DNA from: an uncultured Candidatus Saccharibacteria bacterium
GTDB taxonomy: Bacteria; Patescibacteriota; Saccharimonadia; Saccharimonadales; Saccharimonadaceae
Direction: 5' to 3'
NCBI GenBank assembly: GCA_947253945.1
Contig: CAMYAY010000004.1
Location: 1 to 64,000, forward strand
DNA: 64,000 bases
In this document: piece by piece, positions 27,750-36,623 of the stretch
Numbering within the stretch: the stretch's first letter is position 1
How the letters are laid out: each line of letters begins with the position of its first letter
The notes under the pieces: generated by a model
The model's input: only the letters and a program-made list of their open reading frames with translations
What the model was told of the DNA's origin: nothing
Databases searched by the model: none
Position numbers and translations under genes: made by a program

Positions 27750-28691
27750 ATGAAAGCAAATAAAGTTTCAATTGTTGGCGCCGGTCTAGTAGGTAGCACT
27801 ATCGCTTACACGCTAAGCGCCCTTGGCACTGCCAGCCGCATTGTCCTCGTCGACATCGACCGCAAGCGCGCCGAAGGTGAGGCAATGGATATTGAGCATG
27901 GCTCACCGTCACTTAAGGAAGTTGATATTCAGGCTGGCGACTATGCCGATACCGCCGACTCTGACATCGTAATTATCACCGCTGGAACTAACCAACGCCC
28001 TGGTGAGACTCGTATGGACTTAATTACCCGCAACGCCAGCATTATGCGCAATGTCGCTTCTGAAGTAGCCAAGCATTCGCCGAACGCTCTGCTATTAATT
28101 ATTTCTAACCCAGTCGACGTTATGACACGCGTGGCGCAAGAAGTTTCTGGTTTTCCAGCTGAGCGCGTTATCGGCTCTGGTACCAACCTTGACTCAGCCC
28201 GCTTCCGTCACATTTTAAGTGAAAAATTTGGTATCGACAGCCACAATGTTCACTGCTACATCTTAGGTGAGCATGGCGATAGCGAATTCGCTGCTTGGAG
28301 CCTAGTCAACATTGCTGGCATGAACATTAACGAAGCTAGCGATAAATTTGGCGGAGTCATGCAAGACATGGACTACCTCACCATTGCTGATGACGTTAGA
28401 AATGCTGCCTATAAAGTAATTGACCGCAAGGGAGCTACTTATTATGGCATTGCTGCTAGTGCTACACGTATTTGCGAAGCATTGCTCCGCGACGAAAAGT
28501 CGATTATTCCTGTCTCAGTTAAGCTTAACGGCGAATACGGCATCAACGACGTCTACCTCTCGCTACCAGCAGTTGTTGGCCGCGCCGGTGTACTCAAAGT
28601 GGTTGCACCAAATCTATCCGACGAAGAACAAGGCAAACTTCGCGCTAGTGCCCAAATTTTGAGCGACGCTTACAATAAAGTTCGCCAATAA
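27750..28691 (+). CDS. ldh: L-lactate dehydrogenase
   Basis: Reduces pyruvate to L-lactate and regenerates NAD+. The 313 residues carry GAGLVGSTIAY (NAD binding), TAGTNQRPGETRMDL (Gln before RPGETR points to LDH rather than malate dehydrogenase), ISNPVDVMT, and GEHGDSEFAAWS with the catalytic His. AAAGGAAC precedes the ATG. With tpiA, pgk, gpmA, eno and pyk it gives homolactic fermentation. Confidence 0.96.
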   Translation: MKANKVSIVGAGLVGSTIAYTLSALGTASRIVLVDIDRKRAEGEAMDIEHGSPSLKEVDIQAGDYADTADSDIVIITAGTNQRPGETRMDLITRNASIMRNVASEVAKHSPNALLLIISNPVDVMTRVAQEVSGFPAERVIGSGTNLDSARFRHILSEKFGIDSHNVHCYILGEHGDSEFAAWSLVNIAGMNINEASDKFGGVMQDMDYLTIADDVRNAAYKVIDRKGATYYGIAASATRICEALLRDEKSIIPVSVKLNGEYGINDVYLSLPAVVGRAGVLKVVAPNLSDEEQGKLRASAQILSDAYNKVRQ

Positions 28692-28705
28692 AGGCATTAC
28701 ATAAT

Positions 28706-28735
28706 AAAACAAGGGGCTAAATGCCCCTTGTTTTT
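28706..28735. terminator. bidirectional terminator between ldh and the DedA gene
   Basis: AAAACAAGGGGC/GCCCCTTGTTTT forms a 12-base stem with loop TAAAT and is flanked by A and T runs on both sides. Confidence 0.93.
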
Positions 28736-28738
28736 GTA

Positions 28739-29413
28739 CTAATTTAACTTATTTTCATCTGGCTTGATATTAGTGTCAGCTAATTTAGTAGCACGACGCT
28801 TTTTATACTGCATCAAGGCCAAATGACCGATTACTGGCAAAAATGATATTAAAACAATCACCATTATAACTGGTAGTAACACTTGGTCAATACTTAAACC
28901 TAGCCGCTCAAATTCCTTGCCCAAAAAGTATCCCGCAAAAGTAATACCAAACGTCCAGCCCGCAGCACCAATTATATTAGAGGCGATAAAATGATGGTAA
29001 GTCATCTTTGATGCACCAGCTACAATTGGCGCAAACGTCCGCACAACCGGCACAAAGCGCGCTAAAATAATTGCCGCCTTACCGTGCTTGACGTAAAATT
29101 CTTCTGCCTGCAATAGATATTTTCGCTTAAATATCTTGCCGTCAGGTCTTTTCTCTAGTTTGCGACCATAATGCTTGCCAAACTCATAACCCACAGTGTC
29201 GCCCAAAATTGCCGCCAAGAACAAAATGCCACAAAGTAACCAAATATTAAATTGAAATACATGTTGACTAACTAAAAAGCCAGCCGTAAAAATCAAACTA
29301 TCGCCTGGTAGGAAAAATCCGGCTAGCAGGCCACTCTCTGCAAAGACAATTGCTGCTACCGCTAGCACACCACCGCCCACTACTACTTGGTCAATTGAAA
29401 CCCCAGGTATCAT
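28739..29413 (-). CDS. DedA family membrane protein
   Basis: A 224-residue membrane protein of the DedA/SNARE-associated family, now linked to lipid flipping. Typical features are FAESGLLAGFFLPGDSLIFTAGFL near the start, GDTVGYEFGKHYGRKL, and ARFVPVVRTFAPIVAGASKM with the conserved Arg residues, followed by a C-terminal span and a basic tail. TAAAAT (29422-29427) ends 8 bases before the ATG with no ribosome binding site. Confidence 0.93.
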   Translation of the reverse strand: MIPGVSIDQVVVGGGVLAVAAIVFAESGLLAGFFLPGDSLIFTAGFLVSQHVFQFNIWLLCGILFLAAILGDTVGYEFGKHYGRKLEKRPDGKIFKRKYLLQAEEFYVKHGKAAIILARFVPVVRTFAPIVAGASKMTYHHFIASNIIGAAGWTFGITFAGYFLGKEFERLGLSIDQVLLPVIMVIVLISFLPVIGHLALMQYKKRRATKLADTNIKPDENKLN

Positions 29414-29450
29414 ATATTACCATTTTATCATGATTACGCCTATACCACAA

Positions 29451-29474
29451 AACCCAGAGGTAAGCCTCTGGGTT
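29451..29474 (-). terminator. terminator after the surface-protein operon region
   Basis: AACCCAGAGG/CCTCTGGGTT forms a 10-base stem with a TAAG loop. On the minus strand TTTTG follows, so it ends the operon whose last gene stops at 29495. Confidence 0.8.
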
Positions 29475-29494
29475 AAGTTTATTACTAGTTGGTA

Positions 29495-31015
29495 TTACTT
29501 ATTAGATTGCTTAGCTTGTCTATTGGCGCGCACTAATCGATAAGTGATAAATGATGCCAAACCGAGGAATAATACTAGGCTAACCGCCGCAGTTGCGACC
29601 TTTACGCCAGCATGTGGAGCGCCTGGCCTTACGCAATTCTTATCACTTGCCTTTAAGTTACGATTATACTTACAAACTCCTTCTTTGTACTGCTGTGGCT
29701 GCTTTGGCTTATCTGATTTTTGATCCGGATTTATATTACCAGAGCACTTTTTCATAACTGTCACAATACTAGTTGCTATCTTGCGCACATTGGACACACC
29801 AAGCAGTACAGTATTCTCAAACCGGTTTTCACCACACTTTAGCTTATCCTCGGTCGGTAATTTAGCACGATAACGAATTGTTGCCTCAGCGTTAGGGCTA
29901 TAACTACCAATGTCAGTAAATTCACCATTTTCCTTAATAAACGCTGACTGTGACTTTTCATCGAGCTTAACGCCTTTGGCATGACTCTTATTGATTACAT
30001 TAGTACTATCCTTCTCGTAAATCATACCATTTGGCAAATAGTCATGTGCCATAATGTGAGCCTGCTGTGATTTAGAAGTATTCTTGTAGTGAACCTCATA
30101 TTCAACCGTATCACCAGCCTTAGCCATTACAACCTTCGGCATGTTATCATCTGATTTAGCAGTGGAACTCTCCGAGCCATTGGAACTATCTTTCTTATTT
30201 GAGCCTTCCTTCTTACTATTAGAATCCTCCACTACTTTAGCGGTCTTCGTTAAATCAAAATCTGGCATTTCTGGGTGAACTAATTGAGCGTGAATTAGCG
30301 TAATTACGTAGCCAGAGTACTTAAAGCATCCTGAAAAATTACCGTCCATTTTTTCATAGCCTAACAAGGCTCCGTTGCTAGCATTCGAATAAATATCCTC
30401 ACTAACTAAGAATCCTTTGGTGTCAAAATTTTTTATGTTATTGAAATATCTACTAGTGTCGATAAGATATGTCATATCATAATTGCCCTTATCACCCTCT
30501 GCTGGTTTAAGAAACACATCATCCCAAACTGAGCATGGTTTACCGACATTGCCCTTACCGTCTGCACCACAGTTACTGGATGATATGGTAGCTTGAACAT
30601 CAAATACCGGCTTTTTTCTGTTATCAATATTAATTTTAATTTTTGTATCATTCGATACTAAGTGTAAGTTCTCCGCAGCATTGTTATGCACAAAGGCCTT
30701 TACCATATAATAATGTTGATCAGCAAGTATTGCCTTATCTGTAAATCCACCGCTCTTAGCAATAGTGTTCAGGCTATCGGCACCCTTGTATTCATCCGTA
30801 ATATCCTTAATTACTAAGAAATTACGCTCATCACCCCACCCCTTACTATTAGTAATTGAGTTAAAGGTAACTGATGGTGCTGGGCTTTCCATAGTGTAGG
30901 TAGGGCGATTTTCAGCCGGCCCCCACGCTAACGCCGTAATACTGGTAACAGCAGCCAACGTCATAGCAGACATCGATAACGCTGTTTTGTATAGTAGACT
31001 ATTACATCTTTTCAT
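29495..31015 (-). CDS. secreted, C-terminally anchored surface protein A (DUF11-like)
   Basis: A 506-residue protein with a signal peptide (KTALSMSAMTLAAVTSITALA), a ~230-residue N-terminal domain (from YTMESPAPSVTFNSI), a charged Ser/Lys/Asn linker, a DUF11-like domain (KAGDTVEYEVHYKNTS... FENTVLLGVSNV, about 295-420), a Cys pair 12 residues apart (CKYNRNLKASDKNC), then GAPHAGVKVATA leading into one span and a basic tail. GGAGG precedes the ATG. It is clearly a paralogue of the next upstream gene at 31033. The layout suggests an exported, stalked adhesin-like protein. Function unknown. Confidence 0.82.
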   Translation of the reverse strand: MKRCNSLLYKTALSMSAMTLAAVTSITALAWGPAENRPTYTMESPAPSVTFNSITNSKGWGDERNFLVIKDITDEYKGADSLNTIAKSGGFTDKAILADQHYYMVKAFVHNNAAENLHLVSNDTKIKINIDNRKKPVFDVQATISSSNCGADGKGNVGKPCSVWDDVFLKPAEGDKGNYDMTYLIDTSRYFNNIKNFDTKGFLVSEDIYSNASNGALLGYEKMDGNFSGCFKYSGYVITLIHAQLVHPEMPDFDLTKTAKVVEDSNSKKEGSNKKDSSNGSESSTAKSDDNMPKVVMAKAGDTVEYEVHYKNTSKSQQAHIMAHDYLPNGMIYEKDSTNVINKSHAKGVKLDEKSQSAFIKENGEFTDIGSYSPNAEATIRYRAKLPTEDKLKCGENRFENTVLLGVSNVRKIATSIVTVMKKCSGNINPDQKSDKPKQPQQYKEGVCKYNRNLKASDKNCVRPGAPHAGVKVATAAVSLVLFLGLASFITYRLVRANRQAKQSNK

Positions 31016-31032
31016 TTTGACCTCCTTAATTA

Positions 31033-32595
31033 TTAATTGTCAGTTTTTTCTATATTTCTAGCCTTGTTGTTAGCCTTCATCAAGCGATAGACAATAAATG
31101 ATGCTAAACCAAGGAACGATAACAAGCTAACTGTAGCGGTAGCGATCTTTACACCGGCGCGCGGAGCACCAACGCAGCGTTTATCGCCAGCTTTAATGCG
31201 GTGATTGGAAGGACAGACATCCGACTGCGCCACGCCACCTTGATTGCCATGGCTGTGCTCTTTATCTACATTGTGGTCATCATTAGGGCCTTCCGGGCTA
31301 TTATCATTACTGTTAGTATTTGCAGCGCCAGAACCAGGACACTTATCCCCCTCTACTACAATCGTAGAAGAAGCAACCCTCTTAATATCCTCACCATTCA
31401 CCTTGGCAGTCACTAACGCGACGTTTTCGAGGCGGTTAACACCACAGGCCAATTTATCCTTTTCCGGGACTTTCACTAAATATGTAATATAATTGGGTTT
31501 ACTGGTGTCGGCGTCACCAATAGACAACGCTTCATTCGCTGCACTATCCGACTCCATAATCCACTTATCACTAGTTATCGTTTTAGACTTGGCATTTTTA
31601 CCATCCCCCTCAACCCACTTCACGCTGTTACTGATATATTTAGCACCCGGAAATAGATAACTACGTAGTTTCACGTCTTTGTTTGGAGACTGGGGACGAT
31701 ATTCAACTTTATATTCAACCGTATCTCCTGGATTAGCCCGCACAATGGTTGGCATAGCGCGCTCCTTGTTTGCAACACTAGGATTAACTACTCTAACGTT
31801 ATTATACAAGTTGAATGATGGATGATTGGATTCTACACGTATGAAACTTATCACATAGCCGGCATCATCTGCTCCAACCATGTTACCATCTAGCTGTTTT
31901 GACCCAATAAGTACACCAACCTTATCATCGGCTATATCTCTCTCGTTCAGCATAAAACCATTTGTACCAAGACCGCGCTCACTATTAAAATACAGAGTGT
32001 GATCAAACCAACCACTATCGTTCTCTACAGCATAAGTATTAGTATCGCCATCTTTACGCTTTAAAGTAGCTACTCCAAAAACAGCACATTTACTACCTGC
32101 ATTATCGCTAGTTGCACCACAGTTATCTGCCGAAATAGTAGTTTTTAGCTCAATCGACGTGTTATCAGGATTGGGAGTAGCAGCCGTATTAACTTTGGTA
32201 TTCTTAGCTACTAGATTTAAACTCTTATCGGCATCATTATGCACAAGAGTTTTCACCATATACAAGTGGCCCTCGTGCAGCTCCGCCTCTTTGTCAAAAC
32301 CTTCCTTACCTTTGGCTAGCTCAGCAATACTACTATAGCCTTTATATTTATCAGTTACATCTTTAACTAATACAAAATTATGCTCATCGCCCCAGTCCTT
32401 ATTGTCTTTAATCTGGTTAAATACAATTGACTTTGGTGGCTGACTTACTGTATATGTAGCAGTGTCGTCAGCAAACACCCGTGGAGCTGCTAGCCCAGCC
32501 GCAACTACAGCGACTGCAACAGCCGAAACGGCTTGTTGCCATACATTATATTGACTTCTGTTCTTATGCACCTCTTTTTCCTCCAACTTAATCAT
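31033..32595 (-). CDS. secreted, C-terminally anchored surface protein B (DUF11-like)
   Basis: A 520-residue paralogue of the protein at 29495 with the same order: signal peptide (AVSAVAVAVVAAGLAA), N-terminal domain sharing GWGDE/DWGDE, NF.V.KD.TD.YKG and YMVK..VHN motifs, DUF11-like domain (RANPGDTVEYKVEYRPQ), linker, Cys pair (CPSNHRIKAGDKRC), then GAPRAGVKIATATVSLL, one span and YRLMKANNKA. Cys pairs (NCGATSDNAGSKC) in the N-terminal domain are also shared. A GAGG site precedes the ATG, which overlaps the upstream stop by one base. Confidence 0.82.
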   Translation of the reverse strand: MIKLEEKEVHKNRSQYNVWQQAVSAVAVAVVAAGLAAPRVFADDTATYTVSQPPKSIVFNQIKDNKDWGDEHNFVLVKDVTDKYKGYSSIAELAKGKEGFDKEAELHEGHLYMVKTLVHNDADKSLNLVAKNTKVNTAATPNPDNTSIELKTTISADNCGATSDNAGSKCAVFGVATLKRKDGDTNTYAVENDSGWFDHTLYFNSERGLGTNGFMLNERDIADDKVGVLIGSKQLDGNMVGADDAGYVISFIRVESNHPSFNLYNNVRVVNPSVANKERAMPTIVRANPGDTVEYKVEYRPQSPNKDVKLRSYLFPGAKYISNSVKWVEGDGKNAKSKTITSDKWIMESDSAANEALSIGDADTSKPNYITYLVKVPEKDKLACGVNRLENVALVTAKVNGEDIKRVASSTIVVEGDKCPGSGAANTNSNDNSPEGPNDDHNVDKEHSHGNQGGVAQSDVCPSNHRIKAGDKRCVGAPRAGVKIATATVSLLSFLGLASFIVYRLMKANNKARNIEKTDN

Positions 32596-35084
32596 TAATT
32601 AACCTCATTTGCTAAATCAACTGCTTGCCCAGTGGCATTATCCACACCCGTAGCATGCACGCTATTTTGCTTCATCTCTTCATAGCTTGGGCCGCCTTGA
32701 ACCACCTTGGCATTCTGAATACCAGCTTCGGTAACGTTCTTTGCTTCCGTAATTGCCACAATATTCTTCATTAAATTATTCATATTGTTTGCAAATACAC
32801 GATCCTTAAAGTGCACTTCCTTAATCTTAGGCGCTTCTGGTTTAGACTCTGGTGCTACGCTAGGCTTCTCACCACTAACCGCATTATGCGTTATATGCTC
32901 AGTCACACCATTCGGATTTTCAGCCGAACCTGGTTGATGATTCACCGTATAATTACTTGGTGCATTCTGACGCTGAATCTTCGATATCACCTTTGGCTCC
33001 AATTTAGTTTCTGGTTTCGGAGTATCCGGTGTTGGAGCGGGCTCCGGAGTCGGAGTAGGTTCTGGTTCTGGAGTCGGAGTTGGGGTATCCGGAGTTGGAA
33101 TATCTGGAGTTGGAGTAGGTTCTGGTTCTGGCTCTGGAGTCGGGGTTGGGGTATCCGGAGTTGGATTTAAAATATCATGATGAACATCTACCGTCGTATC
33201 ATGTGTTATATCAGTAGTAGTATCTGGCGACGGCGTTGGCGTATTATTATCAACAGTAGTCTCAGTTTGCTGCACCGCAGTATGCACCGGCGCTGGTGCC
33301 TGAGGTGCATTCATCCTAATTAACACATTGCCACACGCCATATTAACATACATATCGCCAAACTTAACCACACTAAGCTTACCATCATCCACTCGAATCG
33401 TATCGTACACCAAATGCTTCGTGCCATCTGAATTCTGCCTAATACCATAATTCTCATATTCACCAGCTGACAATTCATCAAACTCTATGTTAATTTTGCC
33501 ATCGTTCATTAAATCGGCCAAATCATTCATAGCATCGGCACGCAATTGGTTATCGCTCGATAGCCGCGCCGCAAACGCGTCAATTGCAGCACCATCGGTA
33601 CGATTGCCAGTAAAACCAAGCTTATTTAACTGCGCATCACTCAATAAATTAACCGAGTAAATCGCCTGTTGTTGTGGGTTAGAGGTTGTACCCTCAAGAT
33701 AGTACGATTTAGCGCCCTCTAGATTGTTTGGCAACGGTGTGCTAAACGCTGTTGAATTAACTTTATGACTCACATCATACGTACCATCGCCGCGCGCAAT
33801 ACCCCATAAATGGTAATCGGCCTTTGGCAAATTGTCTACCGTATAATGAACTTCAGCACGGTTTAAGTCTTTCACATCGACTTTTGTCTCTGCGTCATGG
33901 CTAGTCTTCGCCTTCTCATGCTTTTCGGAGCGGTGTACATTTCCTGGCATAGTTGCAGTTGCAGCTGGCGTATTATGCATATTATCGCCCATATATCGTT
34001 CACTATTAACCATACTAGCAACAGCACCAATTGATAAAATGCCACCCAATGTTGCTGCAATTGCCTTAACAGCAATATTATGCTTCTTTTTACTTCTAAA
34101 TGATTCGACAATCCTGTCCTTAAAATTAGCAAATCGGTTGCGCAGCGTACGATTAGCCTGTTCAACCTTCTTTAATTTGGTTGATTTAATCCACTGTTCA
34201 AAGAAAGTTATCGTAGCCAAATTAATATCACGGTCATTTAATGGATAGCCCATATTCTTAGATGAGTCAGATATAGATTTACCATACTCACGAGCAAGGT
34301 CCTCAAGAACACCTTTGTAATCACGTAGCTTCTCTTTACCTCTATCACTCCAGCCACCAGTACGCTCCGAATTCAGCGTCTCACGCGATACCTTGTCGCG
34401 CATTTTTATTGCATCACCAAACGAAGGCAAGTTATCGAATAATGAATAGCTAGCTATCATGTCGTCGCTAATCGCCTTACGCTCTTGACGACTCAGCAAA
34501 CCATATTTTGCCTTTACCTCGGTTGGCACATCATCCAAATTGCCCGCCTTCTCAGCCTGTTTAATCATGGCGTCATCAATGTCTACGTGAAACTCATACT
34601 TAACTTCTTGGTTGTGGCTAGCTTTTTCTTTTGCAATCTCACGTTCCGCCCGTTGACGCGCTTCGTGCTCCTCAATGCTCTCCGAGCGAATATTCTCGTA
34701 TTTGCCTGGCTTGTATTTATCATAATCACGCTGACCTTCAGCTTGGTTGAATGGTGCTTCTGTAATTGGATCACCAATAATCTCTGTCTTTAAATCATCA
34801 GCTGTTTCGTGTTTCTTGTCGTTAGCCTCATTTGGGGTAGGATTTAACGGCTCTTCTGAATGTCGCGCCGATGCTTGCTCACTAACATTAAATAAATCAT
34901 CCTGCAAAGACTTGTCGTTGGCAGATTTTTCGTCTGGCGCATTAGAGCTATCCGTCCGTCCTGTTTCATCTTTTGCTGAATCATACACCCACCTCGATGG
35001 GTCATTAGAATTTTCGAAACCCTTCGACCACGCATCAGCGTTTGGATTATATGAATTAGAGTTAGGCTTATTTTTATTGTCCAC
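32595..35084 (-). CDS. large bitopic membrane protein with a Pro-rich stalk
   Basis: An 829-residue protein from a GTG start (AAGGGTA site before it). Residues 1-~330 are hydrophilic and charged, probably cytoplasmic. One span lies at about 335-358 (IAVKAIAATLGGILSIGAVASMV). A ~270-residue outer domain follows, then a Pro/Thr/Glu stalk at about 635-695 built of PTPTPEPEP- and PDTPTPTP-type repeats, then ~130 polar residues. It heads an operon with the two DUF11-like proteins, so the three are likely made together as one surface structure. No family recognised. Confidence 0.85.
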   Translation of the reverse strand: MDNKNKPNSNSYNPNADAWSKGFENSNDPSRWVYDSAKDETGRTDSSNAPDEKSANDKSLQDDLFNVSEQASARHSEEPLNPTPNEANDKKHETADDLKTEIIGDPITEAPFNQAEGQRDYDKYKPGKYENIRSESIEEHEARQRAEREIAKEKASHNQEVKYEFHVDIDDAMIKQAEKAGNLDDVPTEVKAKYGLLSRQERKAISDDMIASYSLFDNLPSFGDAIKMRDKVSRETLNSERTGGWSDRGKEKLRDYKGVLEDLAREYGKSISDSSKNMGYPLNDRDINLATITFFEQWIKSTKLKKVEQANRTLRNRFANFKDRIVESFRSKKKHNIAVKAIAATLGGILSIGAVASMVNSERYMGDNMHNTPAATATMPGNVHRSEKHEKAKTSHDAETKVDVKDLNRAEVHYTVDNLPKADYHLWGIARGDGTYDVSHKVNSTAFSTPLPNNLEGAKSYYLEGTTSNPQQQAIYSVNLLSDAQLNKLGFTGNRTDGAAIDAFAARLSSDNQLRADAMNDLADLMNDGKINIEFDELSAGEYENYGIRQNSDGTKHLVYDTIRVDDGKLSVVKFGDMYVNMACGNVLIRMNAPQAPAPVHTAVQQTETTVDNNTPTPSPDTTTDITHDTTVDVHHDILNPTPDTPTPTPEPEPEPTPTPDIPTPDTPTPTPEPEPTPTPEPAPTPDTPKPETKLEPKVISKIQRQNAPSNYTVNHQPGSAENPNGVTEHITHNAVSGEKPSVAPESKPEAPKIKEVHFKDRVFANNMNNLMKNIVAITEAKNVTEAGIQNAKVVQGGPSYEEMKQNSVHATGVDNATGQAVDLANEVN
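33003..33178. repeat. imperfect repeats encoding the Pro/Thr/Glu stalk
   Basis: The plus strand repeats GGAGT(T/C)GG-type units with TCTGGTTCTGG and TATCCGGAGT variants. They encode alternating PTPEPEP and PTPDTP units in the 829-residue protein. Such tracts can change length by slippage. Confidence 0.8.
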
Positions 35085-35116
35085 TACTACCCTTACTTTT
35101 AATTGTCCTTATGATT

Positions 35117-35144
35117 ATTTTAGCACAACCGTCATAGTAGTCAA
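35117..35144 (-). promoter_or_regulatory. promoter of the three-gene surface-protein operon
   Basis: On the minus strand: TTGACT (35139-35144), 16-base spacer ending TTGTGC, TAAAAT (35117-35122). It lies 33 bases before the GTG start of the 829-residue protein, leaving a leader with a ribosome binding site. Confidence 0.8.
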
Positions 35145-35147
35145 TAT

Positions 35148-35171
35148 AAAAAGGGGCTTTTGCCCCTTTTT
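35148..35171 (-). terminator. terminator after alaS
   Basis: AAAAAGGGGC/GCCCCTTTTT forms a 10-base stem with a TTTT loop. It directly follows alaS on the minus strand and precedes the surface-operon promoter. Confidence 0.88.
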
Positions 35172-35189
35172 ATTTAATCGTCAAATAGT

Positions 35190-36596
35190 TTAAAACTTGT
35201 TTTTCTTAGTAGCAGCTTGGCTCAACTCGCGCTGATGCTGCATCTGCACCTCAAACTGCTCACGCCAGTCATCAGGAATAGCAATACCACGCTTGGCCGC
35301 CTCTTCCACTGATAACTCCACTGGGAAACCATAGGTATCATATAAGCGAAAGATTTCTTCGCCCGTTAAGCCATCAGTCGATAACTTACTAAACTCCTTA
35401 ATACCCTTACGCAAAGTCTGACGAAAGGCCTTTTCTTCTTTTACCATCACGGCAATTACTTCATCGCGTGCCGCCTCAACTTCTGGGAAGAACTTTTCAT
35501 AAATACCAGCAATAACCGGCACAATCTCCTCCATGAAATTCTGTTCCACACCCAAGTCAAAGGCAAAGCGAACGGCGCGGCGAATCAACCGGCGCATCAC
35601 ATACCCCTGTTGCTTATTACTTGGCCGTACCCCATCTACCGCGAGGAAGGTAGCGGCACGCAAGTGGTCAGCAATCACCCGCATTGACTGCTGGTGATCT
35701 ACATAAGACTTACCGCTAATCTGCTCCAAATGAGTAATAATCGGAGTAAATAAAGTAGTCTTAAATACATCCGGCGAATCAATCGCAGCTGCCGCGATGC
35801 GTTCCAAACCACCGCCAAAGTCAACATTCTTCTTTGGCAATAAGTCAAACCCATGTTCGCGTTTTACATACTGCGTAAACACCTGGTTGCCAATTTCCAT
35901 ATAACGACCACAATCACAGTTCGGGTGACAGTGCTTACCAAACTTTGCGTCATGCTGGATATCAGAAAATTCATAGAACACTTCGCTATCTGGGCCGCAC
36001 GGGTCACCTAGCGGTGTTGTAGATGGGCCACCGTTACGACTCCACCAGTTTTTGCTACCATCATAGAAGAAAATACGCGCATTCTCCGGCATACCAACTT
36101 CAGCGCCATGTGCTTCTGAACCCATATCACACGTTTCAGCTTTAATACCTTTAGAGGCAAATAATTCCTGCCAAATTTCCGCTACCTCAGTATCGCGTGG
36201 TACATTATTCTCTGGGTCGCCCTGAAAACAGGTAACATACAGCCGATTCGGATCAAGACCAACCTCTTCGGTTAGGAAATTAAAGAACCAGGTTAATTGC
36301 TCGCGTTTGAAGTAATCGCCCAGACTCCAGTTGCCTAGCATCTCAAAAAAGGTTGTGTGGCGGTTATCGCCCACCTCTTCAATATCCTGCGCCCGCACGC
36401 AAGTCTGCGAGTCGGCTAAACGCGTGCCGTGTGGATGCGGCTCACCCAATAAGTACTTTAAAAGTGGCTGCATACCGGAGCCAGTAAATAATGTTGTTTT
36501 ATCGTTCTCTGGTACAACCTTAGCGCGGTCTAAAATATAGTGGCCGTTATTCTTGGCATAGTCCAAAAACTTTTGTCTAATATCCTCAGCATTCAT
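35190..36596 (-). CDS. alaS: alanyl-tRNA synthetase, catalytic half only
   Basis: A 468-residue protein covering the class II catalytic core and tRNA-recognition domain of AlaRS: RQKFLDYAKNNGH start, HTTFFEMLGNWSLGDYFK (motif 2 region), CGPDSEVFYE, NVDFGGGLERIAAA (motif 3 region) and HLRAATFLAVDGVRPSNKQQGYVMRRLIRRA. It stops about where the editing domain would begin in ~870-residue homologues, so the editing and C-Ala domains are absent. The stop is followed by a terminator, and I see no downstream remainder, so this looks like a natural short form. TAAAAT (36603-36608) ends 6 bases before the ATG. Confidence 0.93.
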   Translation of the reverse strand: MNAEDIRQKFLDYAKNNGHYILDRAKVVPENDKTTLFTGSGMQPLLKYLLGEPHPHGTRLADSQTCVRAQDIEEVGDNRHTTFFEMLGNWSLGDYFKREQLTWFFNFLTEEVGLDPNRLYVTCFQGDPENNVPRDTEVAEIWQELFASKGIKAETCDMGSEAHGAEVGMPENARIFFYDGSKNWWSRNGGPSTTPLGDPCGPDSEVFYEFSDIQHDAKFGKHCHPNCDCGRYMEIGNQVFTQYVKREHGFDLLPKKNVDFGGGLERIAAAAIDSPDVFKTTLFTPIITHLEQISGKSYVDHQQSMRVIADHLRAATFLAVDGVRPSNKQQGYVMRRLIRRAVRFAFDLGVEQNFMEEIVPVIAGIYEKFFPEVEAARDEVIAVMVKEEKAFRQTLRKGIKEFSKLSTDGLTGEEIFRLYDTYGFPVELSVEEAAKRGIAIPDDWREQFEVQMQHQRELSQAATKKNKF

Positions 36597-36623
36597 AGTA
36601 CCATTTTACCACATAGCTGGGTG

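Noticed and set aside
33003..33178. Short direct repeats considered as a CRISPR array
   Set aside because: Units are irregular, without spacers, and encode a Pro-rich stalk in a long open frame.
35100..36596. Frameshift as explanation of the short alaS
   Set aside because: Downstream sequence is a terminator and the next operon's promoter; no editing-domain sequence is visible in any frame.
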